Program-made: the position numbers and the translations under genes
Part shown: one piece after another, positions 36,914-47,600 of the stretch
Numbering within the stretch: the first letter of the stretch is position 1
Layout of the letters: every line of letters starts with the position of its first letter
From: Planctomycetota bacterium
GTDB lineage: Bacteria > Planctomycetota > Planctomycetia > Gemmatales > Gemmataceae
Assembly (NCBI GenBank): GCA_009920765.1
Contig: RFZJ01000004.1
Location: 41,239-105,238 of the forward strand
Length of the DNA: 64,000 nt
Reading direction: 5' to 3'
Notes under the pieces: generated by a model
What the model saw: the letters and a program-made list of their open reading frames with translations, nothing else
The model's database searches: none
What the model was told of the DNA's origin: nothing

Positions 36914-38233
36914 ATGTTCACGCTTCAGTTTGTTACGGCAATAGTTCTTTTCCTTTCAGGCCAAAATACTGTTTCATTTAAAGAACAACCGCAGGCCGAC
37001 GATTGCCTAAAAATAGAGTTGTCGCTGAATTTAAAAGGTGAAATGAAAGTGCAACGCGATGGAAAAATGGTATCTATCCCAATGGTTGCCACAGCAAATC
37101 ACCATTTCGAAGAAAGGATTATTCATTTATCCACATCAGGAATTCCTGATAAAGTCGCAAGGAATTATTCAAAAGCAGAAGCGTTGTTTAATATTGAAGG
37201 AAATAAATCTGAAAGAACACTCCGGAAGCAAAGAAACTTGATTGTGGCTCAAAGACCAGAGAATTCGGTTTTTGTTTATAGCCCCAAAGGCCCTTTATCA
37301 AGAGAGGAATTAGAACTAACCGGAGAACATTTCGACACTTTATCGATTTCAAATTTAATTCCAGATAAAGGGCCAATCCCCACAGAAACTTGGAAATTAA
37401 AAGACTTTACGGTTCAAACCATTTGTAATTTCGAGGGCCTATCCGAACATACAATCAAAGGAAAAGTTATTTCCAATGAAAATGGTATTGTAACTTTTAA
37501 AATTGAGGGAACCGCCACAGGTATTGAATCTGGAGCTAGTGTAACCTCCACGGTTGATGCAACAGGCATTTGGAGCGAAAAAACAGCGAAAATTACAAGT
37601 CTTAATTGGAAGCAAAGTGACAACAGAGATGCAGGCCCTGTAAACCCCGCATCAAAAACAGAAATGGAGATTGTAATTAAACGAGAAGTTCTTGAAACCC
37701 CACAAACGCTAAATGATGCTGCTTTGGTATCAATACCCCAAGATTTCGAAGTCCCTAATTTAATGACCTATGTTGAGTACAAAGACCAGCAAGGTCGATT
37801 CGATTTATCAACGACCAGAGATTGGCAAATAGTTGCAAAGACTGAAAATCACCTGGTCTTGCGATTGGTTGAAAAAGGGGACTTTATTGCTCAGGCTACT
37901 GTTTCGGTATGGAGCAAAGCAGAACCAGGGAAGCACCTTTCAATTGCAGAGTTCAAAAATATTACAGAAAGAACTCCCGGTTGGGTGGTTGAAAAAGACC
38001 TTCAAGAGGGTGAAGTTCCTTCTGGTGATAAAGGACGCTGGGTTTACAGGATTTCCGCATTGGGTCAACTTGATAATGTTCCTACCATGCAAAACTACTA
38101 TGTAGTAACTAGTCCGGGTGGAGAGCAAGTTGTTGTAACATTTAGTTTGTCCCCTAAACAGGCAGAGAAACTGGGAACAAAAGATTTATCGTTGATTGGC
38201 AGCTTAGAACTACCGGGTAGTGGTGGAAAGTAA
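36914..38233 (+). CDS. Secreted protein of unknown function
   Basis: About 439 residues with a short signal-peptide-like N-terminus (hydrophobic to about residue 15, then 'SGQNTVSF'), so it is probably exported. The rest is beta-rich. A C-terminal domain from about residue 285 ('SIPQDFEVPNLMTYVEYKDQQ') looks like a separate fold and ends 'SLELPGSGGK'. I do not recognise the family. The ATG at 36914 is chosen over a TTG at 36902. It stands alone after the rplQ terminator and faces the minus-strand operon. Confidence 0.6.
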   Translation: MFTLQFVTAIVLFLSGQNTVSFKEQPQADDCLKIELSLNLKGEMKVQRDGKMVSIPMVATANHHFEERIIHLSTSGIPDKVARNYSKAEALFNIEGNKSERTLRKQRNLIVAQRPENSVFVYSPKGPLSREELELTGEHFDTLSISNLIPDKGPIPTETWKLKDFTVQTICNFEGLSEHTIKGKVISNENGIVTFKIEGTATGIESGASVTSTVDATGIWSEKTAKITSLNWKQSDNRDAGPVNPASKTEMEIVIKREVLETPQTLNDAALVSIPQDFEVPNLMTYVEYKDQQGRFDLSTTRDWQIVAKTENHLVLRLVEKGDFIAQATVSVWSKAEPGKHLSIAEFKNITERTPGWVVEKDLQEGEVPSGDKGRWVYRISALGQLDNVPTMQNYYVVTSPGGEQVVVTFSLSPKQAEKLGTKDLSLIGSLELPGSGGK

Positions 38234-38344
38234 AAGCGCATAATTAAAACAAATGAACTCTGGGCATAATTATTATAAACATACAGTTTTTTTAAGTAAT
38301 TAATTGCTTACGAAATCAGTTCCAAACATGTTAATTCTTGGAAA

Positions 38345-39232
38345 CTAATTTAAACCAGGATCAGACTTAATCATGACCCAACCTGTGGGCAATAGAATAA
38401 GCAAAATACCAATCAGCTCAATACTATCCAACGATTTATGCCAGAATAAAACATCTCCAATAACAGCAAAAACAACTTGGCTAAGGCCTACTACTGAAAC
38501 TTTGGTAGGAGCCCCGCTGGAAAAAGCGAGTGTTAAAAAATTCTGGCCGATGGTGGCAGAAATCCCCACTCCCAATAAAAGCAGTACCATTTTAAAATCC
38601 ATTTCGCAAATTGTGGTAGCAACATTAGGAGCAAAAGGCAAAACTAACAAGGACAACCCAGTTGCTACGCCAGAAAAGTGAACCACAATAGCCTGGGTGG
38701 AAATACCTTTGATTTTATGCAGGCCAATCATAGCTAAAGCAGTAAAAAACGAAGCAGTAATAGCAGAAACGATTGCCAAATAATTATCACTAAAATGCGG
38801 TTTTTGAACTAATCCTACACCAATTATACCCATGCAAACAGCGAGCCATTCAGATAAAGATGGCCTCTTTTTCAGCATGGGCCAAGACAACAATGCAACC
38901 CATAAGGGAAACATATTAGTTACAGTAAGAACCAAAGATAGCTGTAATTTTGTCAGGGCGTAAAAGGAACAGACAAGGCTACCACTACCAGCTATACTTC
39001 TAAGCCAAAGGCTTCGAGACCCAATTACAACCGGATTGATACGAAAAGCCAATGCAAGGATAATTGAAAAAAGGAAAACCAAAAAAGCTCTAAAAAATGC
39101 AATTATTTGCCAATCAAGGCTAATACCAATAGCTGAAACATGCCCTAAGGCAAAAGTAAAATTACCCATAAAGGTGAATGCAATACAACCATTCACCATC
39201 CACAAATACGGCATAAAAGCCGATCGATTCAT
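38345..39232 (-). CDS. EamA/DMT family transporter
   Basis: This 295-residue protein has about ten hydrophobic segments in two repeats, the EamA (drug/metabolite transporter) architecture. Recognisable parts are 'LTVTNMFPLWVALLSWPML' near residue 100 and 'SVVGLSQVVFAVIGDVLFW' in the second half. The substrate cannot be told. It is 44 bases downstream of the cytochrome gene on the same strand, so it may be the last gene of the same operon. Confidence 0.85.
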   Translation of the reverse strand: MNRSAFMPYLWMVNGCIAFTFMGNFTFALGHVSAIGISLDWQIIAFFRAFLVFLFSIILALAFRINPVVIGSRSLWLRSIAGSGSLVCSFYALTKLQLSLVLTVTNMFPLWVALLSWPMLKKRPSLSEWLAVCMGIIGVGLVQKPHFSDNYLAIVSAITASFFTALAMIGLHKIKGISTQAIVVHFSGVATGLSLLVLPFAPNVATTICEMDFKMVLLLLGVGISATIGQNFLTLAFSSGAPTKVSVVGLSQVVFAVIGDVLFWHKSLDSIELIGILLILLPTGWVMIKSDPGLN

Positions 39233-39276
39233 TCTCTACCGCCATGTGTGTTATAAAAAATTAATGAGATAATTAC

Positions 39277-40944
39277 TTACTCAGATGCTGGGGAAGGATG
39301 GGCGATCTTAGGCCATTTTCGTTCAAACCCCTTATTCGTCCAAGTAACATCATTATCAATATCATGACATTTCTGGCAAAACTGATCAGTTTTTCCCAAT
39401 CTGGATTCTTTGTCGGCAGGTGTTTCGCCAGCCACTGCTTTCCATGGATTAATAAGTTTATACCAAGATTCGTCGTTGGGTTTTTTGACATGTTCGCTTG
39501 AAGGACCGTGACAACTTTCGCACCCTACATTCGTTAAGTGTGATGTTTTTTCAATGGTACTAAAACCTGATTGATACCCAAAGCCTACGGTATGACAAAC
39601 AATACATTCGGGGTCATAATGTCGCAAAGAAGGTTCCTTGGCATCGACAAGGGTTTGGTAGGCATGGCTATGGGGGGATTTTTGCCAAATCTCATAAGCA
39701 GATTCGTGGCATTTTTTACATTTTTCGGAACCAACATAAACAGGATTTGAGCCAGGGGCAGAAACTTGAACCGGGTGTCTGCCTTGCCCAAACCTTGACA
39801 AATAATTTTCGTTTTTAAGCTCTTTAGCATAAGATTCCATAAGTTCCATGATTGGGTGATTCTTTTTTGCAGATTCAGCGGTCATGTAATCTTCAGACAT
39901 TTGCTCAATGGTATAACGAAATTTAAAGGGTTGAGCAGGGTCACCTGTTTTGTAAACCCCTAAAACCCCGACATATTTGCCCTTCGTTCCCATCCTAATA
40001 ATAAGTGATTGCTTTTTATTTTCGTGATTGACGGTGATTGGGTTGGAGGAAGGTTCATCTTCTTCACTTAGGCACATTACTATTTGAAACTCAGGAAAAG
40101 ATTGTGCAGCCTTTAAAGCCTCGGTGGCAGATTCTCCCTTTGGACTACGATTAAGCACTCCCTGATAAAGTAAGACTTTTAATGGCATGTTTTCCTGGGC
40201 CATTTCTTTCAAAACAGAATCCAAAGCAACCTTCGAAGGGCCAAACTTAACCCTGGGATCCTTGATTTTTTCAGCGATATATGGACTCACAACACTTGTT
40301 ACCCCCACCTTGATATCTGACCCCTTAGTCTCGACTTTCTGCCACGCAGAAACTTGATCAGGAAATTCTTTTTCCCGATCTAAAAGATTCGCAGAAACAA
40401 CTCTTGGGCTAGGTTCGTTGAGAGCATATTCTGCCAGGGCGTTAAACAAAGGCAAAGCAGTTTCATACTCCCCAAAACCAACAACAGAATAGCCAATCTT
40501 TTTCTGGGCATTCATTGCGTAGCGATATTTGATCAACCCTTGTTCATTTGGAAGTGAAACTGGCCCTTGTTTTTGAGAGAGGTCACCAAGATCTAGTGCA
40601 GTTAGGCTCCAGCCATTGGTTTTAAGTGCTTGAATAAAATTATAACGCCTCTCCAACCCCCCAACTTGGGGTCTGGAACAACCGCAGGGCAGTAAATAGC
40701 CGTGTTGTTGGGCGGTAAGAATAATAGTAAGATCAGGTTTTTCCCATTTTAATAAAGATTTAGGAATGGGGGTGGTTGATGCAATTGCAACAGGTTCCTT
40801 ACCTTTGGTTTCTTGGGCGAGAAGATTCGTAAAGAATCCCATGTAATAAGCAGTTAAAAAAGATGCCAATAAAAAAGCAGAACCAGTAATGATATTTTGG
40901 GAAATCACAAAACGTTTTAGTGATTCAACAAGATTATTTTTCAT
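39277..40944 (-). CDS. Tetraheme cytochrome c joined to a UshA/5'-nucleotidase-like domain
   Basis: The protein (555 residues) begins with a membrane anchor at about 19-38. Residues about 71-350 resemble the metallophosphatase/UshA-type fold ('LTAQQHGYLLPCGCSRPQVGG'), although the metal ligands look incomplete and a catalytic function is not shown. The C-terminal part has four CXXCH heme sites at 409-413, 447-451, 475-479 and 523-527, as in cytochrome c554-like proteins. An electron-transfer role in the periplasm is likely. I chose the ATG at 40944, preceded by AAGGTGG. Confidence 0.82.
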   Translation of the reverse strand: MKNNLVESLKRFVISQNIITGSAFLLASFLTAYYMGFFTNLLAQETKGKEPVAIASTTPIPKSLLKWEKPDLTIILTAQQHGYLLPCGCSRPQVGGLERRYNFIQALKTNGWSLTALDLGDLSQKQGPVSLPNEQGLIKYRYAMNAQKKIGYSVVGFGEYETALPLFNALAEYALNEPSPRVVSANLLDREKEFPDQVSAWQKVETKGSDIKVGVTSVVSPYIAEKIKDPRVKFGPSKVALDSVLKEMAQENMPLKVLLYQGVLNRSPKGESATEALKAAQSFPEFQIVMCLSEEDEPSSNPITVNHENKKQSLIIRMGTKGKYVGVLGVYKTGDPAQPFKFRYTIEQMSEDYMTAESAKKNHPIMELMESYAKELKNENYLSRFGQGRHPVQVSAPGSNPVYVGSEKCKKCHESAYEIWQKSPHSHAYQTLVDAKEPSLRHYDPECIVCHTVGFGYQSGFSTIEKTSHLTNVGCESCHGPSSEHVKKPNDESWYKLINPWKAVAGETPADKESRLGKTDQFCQKCHDIDNDVTWTNKGFERKWPKIAHPSPASE

Positions 40945-41008
40945 GACCAACCACCTTCCATGGTGTTAAATATTAAACAATACTTTTATCTTACAGGATG
41001 ATTGTTAT

Positions 41009-42403
41009 TTAGTTATCAGCACGACCTTCAACAGGGATGCGGATAGACCTAGAAGCATTTCCTTTGGATTTAAGATAAAAGGAACTATCTCGAAAAAACT
41101 CATCATCCCGAGGAAAAGGCCCACTAACTGTATTAGGTGAAATTTCAATGGAATACTTCCATGTTCTTCGACCTAGCAAATCCTGAGGCCATCCAGGGAC
41201 AGGTTTTACCTTAAGGAATGAAGTTGTTTTAGCAAGATCTAATTCAAGATCTATGCCTTGTAATTCGGTTTCTATTTTCAAGTCTTTTTTAACGCCCAGC
41301 GCCCTTTGAAAAACCCCCATGGAAAGTCTGCCTCGTTGTTCCGCATCAAGAATACGAAACTCGCCTTCAACCTTGCCAGTTATTTTAGTTTCGACGCGGG
41401 TATCAGATTCTAAATCTTTTTGATTATTCTTGGTGATAATGAATTCGATTTGGCGACTAAAAGGTCCAAGTTCCATCAAATCTTTGCCCCCTGGAACACT
41501 ATAAGATGCAGTTATTGGAACCAAATAACCGGATAAAAGAGGGGTACCATTGAACAATTTCTCATCGTTTTTCAACTCTTCACTGGTCAAAGGGATAGGT
41601 TTCCCAATTTGGATGGTTTCATCAGGTCTTGGCCTTGTCATTCTAACAATAAAATCAAATGATTTTCGAGTCGAAGAGTAACATTTGAAAGCAACTTTTT
41701 TCTCTGAAACTAGTGGCGACAAAACATCGACTACGATTTCTACAGGATCGACAATAAGTGCGGCTTGCACATTAACCAATGCTTCAAGCCTGGATTCATT
41801 GCCTCCCCCTTTTTTCCCCATCCAAATATTTGCAGTCAGGCGATTGGGACCCATTTTTTCGGTTTTCCACTGCAATCTGATCCAACCCACCGATCCAGAA
41901 TTCAAAACAGGCTGTTCATTTTTTTCCAATGCAACCGGTGTTATCTGTTTTTCAAGAACAGATTTAACATCTGGTTTAGACAACGCCTCTTCAATTTTAA
42001 GTAAATTAGTTTTCCCTGAAACATCCTTAGTACTGTTGTTTTTAACCCAATCTTTTGGGAGTTCGAACAACAGAACACTTGTGCATGTACAATTTTTACT
42101 ATCAAGGCCAATTTTTAAAGGCAACAAACCATCGTGAGTATAGAGATAGTCTTGCATGCCCCCCATTTTAAATTCATTTTCAAGCGCACTAATACCATCG
42201 GAGGGGTAAATTTTTTGCAAAAAAGTAAGTTCTTGATTGGAGCCATCCTCGGTAGAATCCGAGGATTTTGTGATGGAATTATCTTTACTTTGGATCGGAT
42301 TTTTAACTTCGTTGAGCCCTCCGAGATAATTCATCGCAAAGGTTAAGCAAAACACCATAATCCCAAAAATTAGAACAGCGATAATTCCCTGAGAAGACTT
42401 CAT
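41009..42403 (-). CDS. Membrane-anchored DUF1573-like protein
   Basis: About 464 residues with an N-terminal membrane segment (about 7-28) and a long beta-rich exterior. A 'GLDSKNCTCTSVLL' patch and the repeated beta segments resemble DUF1573-type Ig-like domains, often found next to planctomycete cytochromes. That call is tentative. The ATG at 42403 is chosen; a TTG at 42409 has the better AGAGG spacing. It lies directly upstream of the cytochrome gene. Confidence 0.6.
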   Translation of the reverse strand: MKSSQGIIAVLIFGIMVFCLTFAMNYLGGLNEVKNPIQSKDNSITKSSDSTEDGSNQELTFLQKIYPSDGISALENEFKMGGMQDYLYTHDGLLPLKIGLDSKNCTCTSVLLFELPKDWVKNNSTKDVSGKTNLLKIEEALSKPDVKSVLEKQITPVALEKNEQPVLNSGSVGWIRLQWKTEKMGPNRLTANIWMGKKGGGNESRLEALVNVQAALIVDPVEIVVDVLSPLVSEKKVAFKCYSSTRKSFDFIVRMTRPRPDETIQIGKPIPLTSEELKNDEKLFNGTPLLSGYLVPITASYSVPGGKDLMELGPFSRQIEFIITKNNQKDLESDTRVETKITGKVEGEFRILDAEQRGRLSMGVFQRALGVKKDLKIETELQGIDLELDLAKTTSFLKVKPVPGWPQDLLGRRTWKYSIEISPNTVSGPFPRDDEFFRDSSFYLKSKGNASRSIRIPVEGRADN

Positions 42404-42518
42404 GGCCAAAAACCTCTGCGCAAATATAAATTAAGCAATATGATAACATAAATAGCATTATTTTTGCAAATATGTGAAAAAGATTCTGTCAACTATACCC
42501 TTAACAACGGCCACTTCT

Positions 42519-43133
42519 TCATTTTCCCTTGGGAGATTCAAGTAATTGATCAAGTGCTTTTGAAAACCCCTCAGCATTGGAATTGGGAGCATCGAGTTTT
42601 AGCATCTTAATGACCTTTAAATTTTCGCAGCGGACCATTAAAACAGCGCTCGCAGGATCTAGTTTATAGTTTCTCAAATCTTCCAAATCATCAACACCAA
42701 CCTCAATAAGATCAGACTTATCTTCAGCAATGGAGGCACGGATGGCTTTGACAAATTCATTTCGTTTTTCATCATCCTTAACAACATTTTTAATGTCTGG
42801 ATTTACAAAAATTGCCATTGCGGATGTCGGAAAGCCTTTAATTTTATTTTCTTTAATCTTTGTATTTAATTCTTCCAAAGATTTGCCAAGATACTCAGGT
42901 ACGGCTAGTCCTTGAAAAAACATTAGGATAAAAGTTTTGTCTGGTTTTTCGTTGATCAGGGCGCGTAGACGGTCTTTACGAGGACCATGAACAACAAAAG
43001 CGTAGAATGGCCCAGGCAAAATTTCGCCCTCTTTAAAAACTAGCTCAGCAGGAGCAGGGGCTGCTTTGTCTTGGGCTGCATTAAGCAATTGATAAAAAAA
43101 AGTAACGACCAAAATTGCAGACAAAGTTCTCAT
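42519..43133 (-). CDS. Small secreted protein of unknown function
   Basis: 204 residues with a signal peptide to about residue 20 ('FFYQLLNAAQ'). The interior 'DKTFILMFFQGLAVPEYLGKS' and the alternating pattern suggest a thioredoxin-like fold, but no CXXC motif is present, so redox activity is not expected. It lies between the DUF1501 and DUF1573-like genes. The family is not recognised. Confidence 0.6.
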   Translation of the reverse strand: MRTLSAILVVTFFYQLLNAAQDKAAPAPAELVFKEGEILPGPFYAFVVHGPRKDRLRALINEKPDKTFILMFFQGLAVPEYLGKSLEELNTKIKENKIKGFPTSAMAIFVNPDIKNVVKDDEKRNEFVKAIRASIAEDKSDLIEVGVDDLEDLRNYKLDPASAVLMVRCENLKVIKMLKLDAPNSNAEGFSKALDQLLESPKGK

Positions 43134-43190
43134 TGTAAAACGCTCCCCGAAGAGTGAATAAGCTTTTCAAATAATATTTTTCCGGTTCTA

Positions 43191-44609
43191 TCAAGCTAAA
43201 ATTTTCGAAATAACTTCACCATGAACATCTGTTAACCGCATATCTCTGCCACCAAACCGGAATGTTAATTTTTTATGATCAATACCAAGCAGATGCAGCA
43301 TGGTCGCATGAATATCATGAATTTCAACTTTTCCTTCAATTGCATGATACCCAAAATCATCAGTAGCCCCATAATTCGTGCCGCCTTTAACCCCGCCACC
43401 AGCCATCCAACAAGTAAAGCCAAAGGGGTTATGATCCCTACCATCATTTCCCTGGGCAAATGGAGTCCTTCCAAACTCTCCAGACCAAAGGATGAGGGTG
43501 GATTCGAGCATGCCCTTTGCTTTTAGGTCATGAATCAGTCCAGCGATAGGCTGATCAACTGCAAGAGCGTTTTTTTGATGACCATCTTTCAAATTGCTAT
43601 GCTGGTCCCAACGATCACTGCCAACCGAGGGGCAAGTCAATTCAATAAACCGAGCACCTCGCTCAAGCAATCGCCTTGCAACAAGACATTGCGTACCAAA
43701 AATTTTGGTAGGGGCATTTGGAGAATTTACGCCATAAAGATCCTGGGTTGCCTTAGATTCAGTTTTGATATCCATCAAATCTGGGATGGAGGATTGCATA
43801 AGAAAAGCTGTTTCCTGATTAGCAATTGCAGATTCAATCTGATCATGAACACCATTTTTCTGGATATTCAGACGATCAAGACGATTGACAAAATCTAATT
43901 TATCTTTTTGAATCTTTTCAGAAATTTCCTTGCGGCTAATGTTGGCAACAGGTGCAGGCCCATATTTAAAGACTGAACCTTGGTAGGCAGCGGGCAAAAA
44001 ACCACTATTGAAATTATCAAGTCCACCAGGAGGAATAAGTCCACCATTTAGAACTAAAAACCCCGGCAACGTTTTGTTAAAACTCCCAAGGCCATAACTA
44101 GCCCAAGCACCCCAACTCGGACGCCCTTGAAATCCACTTCCCGTATGCAGGAAATAATTTGCGCTTGTATGTTCAGGAAAATTAGAAACTGCTGATTTTA
44201 TAACCGCAAGTTCATCCACATGTTTTGAAATATATGGAAACAAATCGCTAACCCAGATTCCACTTTGACCATACTGCTTGAATTTCCAAGGCGACTGCAA
44301 AATTTTACCGATGCTATTGAACTGGGTGGGCAGCACCTTCAAAACTTTGTCAGGCGTTTCTCCATGGTATTTTGTCAGCATCGGTTTGGGATCGAATGTG
44401 TCCATCTGGGAGGGGGCGCCATCCATATATAGAAAAATAATATTTTTTGCCTTTGCCTGATGGTGTAAACCTCCCGAAATATTTGATTTATTCCTGTCGT
44501 TTTCCGAAGCATGCAAAACGCCAAAAGCAAGAGCACCAAATCCATTGGCACACCCAATGAGCATTTGCCTTCTAGATAAAGCTCTCGGTTGTAAATTACC
44601 ACAATGCAT
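43191..44609 (-). CDS. DUF1501 protein with twin-arginine signal
   Basis: About 472 residues. DUF1501 proteins belong to the alkaline phosphatase/sulfatase-like superfamily and are abundant in planctomycetes; the substrate is not known. 'SRRQMLIGCANGFGALAFG' near residue 13 is a twin-arginine export signal. Motifs 'YMDGAPSQMDTFDPKP' near the N-terminus and 'LWSGEFGRTPFAQ' near the C-terminus are typical. I chose the ATG at 44609 because AAGGA lies about eight bases upstream; a TTG at 44645 is further upstream. It follows the PSD1 gene by 23 bases. Confidence 0.88.
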   Translation of the reverse strand: MHCGNLQPRALSRRQMLIGCANGFGALAFGVLHASENDRNKSNISGGLHHQAKAKNIIFLYMDGAPSQMDTFDPKPMLTKYHGETPDKVLKVLPTQFNSIGKILQSPWKFKQYGQSGIWVSDLFPYISKHVDELAVIKSAVSNFPEHTSANYFLHTGSGFQGRPSWGAWASYGLGSFNKTLPGFLVLNGGLIPPGGLDNFNSGFLPAAYQGSVFKYGPAPVANISRKEISEKIQKDKLDFVNRLDRLNIQKNGVHDQIESAIANQETAFLMQSSIPDLMDIKTESKATQDLYGVNSPNAPTKIFGTQCLVARRLLERGARFIELTCPSVGSDRWDQHSNLKDGHQKNALAVDQPIAGLIHDLKAKGMLESTLILWSGEFGRTPFAQGNDGRDHNPFGFTCWMAGGGVKGGTNYGATDDFGYHAIEGKVEIHDIHATMLHLLGIDHKKLTFRFGGRDMRLTDVHGEVISKILA

Positions 44610-44632
44610 AAGCTTATTCCTTGAGGGATCAA

Positions 44633-47600
44633 CTATGGAATCCAAACAAATTCTTTAACATTCCATAAAGAATGTGCGATGGAAGCCCATTTTTGAGAGT
44701 CAGAATCAGTAGGAGGCAATGAAGACAAATAACCAATGCATTCTTCAAGTTCAGAAGACGAAGGCGGGCGATTTAATGCCTGCCAAAACATGGCATCCAA
44801 TCGAGTGCGGGTGTCTTCATATTGAGAAATAATTTTTTTAGACCATTTTTCAGATTGCTGATGGACAAAAGGATCGTTCATCAAAATCAAAGCTTGAGAA
44901 GGTACATTTGAAACACTTCGTTTACCGACGGTGGAAAATGGAATAGGTGAATCAAACGCAAGCATGAAAGAAGACAGAAAATTTCTTCGAACCGAAAGAT
45001 AAATACTTCGGCGGCCTGCACCATCAAGTGGCCCACTTGCGGGCCTACCCCTGCCCTCTTGAAATACTGACAAATTAACATTAATCGGTGGACCAAACAT
45101 GGTTTCATCCAACCCGCCCGAAATGAAAAGCATGGCATCCCGAATCGATTCACCAGAAAGCCTTTTCATATTGGCATGACTAAGAAAAAGATTCTCAGGG
45201 TCATTTTTTTTTGCATTTACTGAAGGTGTGGAAGAACCCTGATAAACCGAGGAAAGCATAATTTTCTTAATAATTTTCTTAACTGACCAACCATCTTCAA
45301 CAAACTGCAATGCAAGAAAATCAAGCAATTCCGGATGAGTTGGTTTTTCGCCAAGTAATCCAAAATTATCAACGGAAGTTACAATACCTCTTCCCAAAAG
45401 ATGATGCCAGATACGATTGACCATTACTCTAGGAAGAAAAGGATCGATCTCTATATTGGTAATCCATTCCGCGAGTTGCAATCGTCCACTGCCAGAGTTT
45501 TCTTTGGTTATTTTGGCACCACCAAGAGCTGTCAAAAACGAACGCGGGGCTGGTTCTCCCAGGTTTTTATGACTTCCCCTAACGAATACTTTCTCATCAA
45601 TTCCACTGCCATCATGCAAAGCCAACCCCAATTGAGAATCCCACTGCACTTCTCCTTGAAGCATGTCTTGTTTTTCTAGAAGGCTGGCTAAAGGGTGCTT
45701 AGCACCGGTATCAATTTTAATCAGCCCACAATTAATAAATAAGTTTCCAACAGAAGCCAATATTGTATTTTTTGAATCATCAACCACTTTTTCCTGTTTA
45801 ACAAGAGTGGCAAGTTCGAGAAGCATTTTTTGAATTTCATTATAAAAAAGCGGAACATCAAGAGAAGGCAAAGTCCGGGCGAGATATTCACGTGGGGCAG
45901 TTGGCAACAAGGGCTTATCTTGCCCACCCTGTAAAACAAGTCGAACAGCAAAGTTTAAGTCTTCAGAGGAAAATTCAAGGTGGGCAGGAAGATTTTTGTA
46001 TCGAGAAAGATCGATGCTGACCCAACCCCAATCGTTCATATCAATGGTTCGGACCAAATTCCCATGCAAAGGGCCTGCAATCATAATGTGAGCACCAACA
46101 GACGAGTATACTTTACCTTTACCCTTAGCGAGAAAATGAACCCAACCATCCTCAACCGTAAAAGATGGTGTAGATAAAATTCTACCGGCCCTGTTTGCAC
46201 CTAAGGCGCCTGGTTCTGGTTCTGCCCATTTGGCATGCTTTAAATCTTTCCAAAAAGGATCAACCATTGCTGCTGAATATTCTGCAAACTGGAATGCTGG
46301 AAGGGACTTGGACCCTAAGATCCGAAGTGAAGCCAATTTGACAGGACCATGACCATAACTAAAATCGTCGGGCATCCAATCCGAGGCCAAAAGATTTCCA
46401 TAATCAACAATAAGTCTTTTGGTCTTAACTGACGCACTAAACTCCGGACTATCAACAACAACCAATTGGCCTTTATTTACAGAAGGAATCATCTCAGGGT
46501 GAAGAATTTTTTTGGCTAGAAAATTATCCTGGTGCTTTGGATCTGCATCAGCCTTTAGTAAGTAAGCTAAAAAATCTGAAAGCGTAGTAGGGTCAAGTTT
46601 TTCAGCAATTGCAATTTTGTCTAAATCATTTTTGTTAATTTTCCCAAGCACATGCACTGATGCATCATTTGGGGCTACAGAATTGGTCTGCTTGATTGAG
46701 TCAACTGCAATATGCCCCCAACCGCTAGTTTCTTGATCAACAATTTGAATCGTTGCCATCTTTCCTGCAAATCGACGGACATCCATCGAAGTCAAAACCA
46801 TGGCATTTTGATTTTTACCAGTGATGCTAATTTCAATTTTGCCATCGACCAACAAATTAACACAAGTTTTTCCTATATGCCCCCCACCCCCAACAAGGAA
46901 AGAAATGTAGTTCCTTTCAATTAGAAAAGGGGAGGAGGTAAGAGTTCCAGTGGGTTTGTCTGAACGAGCGACTTTTTTGCCATTATTTTGAATATAAGAA
47001 TTAACAAGAAATTTACCTTGAAAGGACCCATCTTTTTGTTCCGGTGCTAGATCATTTGCCGAAACAGGAACAGTTCCAAAAGCATTACCTTCTACTTTCC
47101 ACTTTTTAAAACTCCCTGATTCAAAATCATCAAAAAGAATGTCTTGGCCAACCGAACCAGATACTGGCGAAGCCTTGACAAGTTTATAACCAAGATTTGC
47201 AGCTTTAGCATAAGCAGGAAAATTCATTGCTGCGTTTTTAACAACTTCACTTAACTCGAACTTAATCTGGGGTTCCAGAGTGGACCTTAATGAGGCTAAC
47301 TTTTGATCAACCTTTTTGTTTTTTTCAAGACTCTGAAAACGGGCCAATCGATAATGACTGCTCGAAAGAAATCCAAACAAAGAGTAATAATCCTTGGTAG
47401 TAATAGGATCAAACTTATGATCATGGCAACGGGCGCAAGCAATGGTAAGGCCAAGGAAAGTTTTCCCGATTACATCAATGCGATTATCAAAACGATCAGC
47501 TTGATCAAGTCTAATATCAACAGGAGAATGAACCTCCTCGCCAAGGTAAAGAAACCCGGTGCCAAGGATCGATTCATTCCAGCCTTCAACAGGATGCAAT

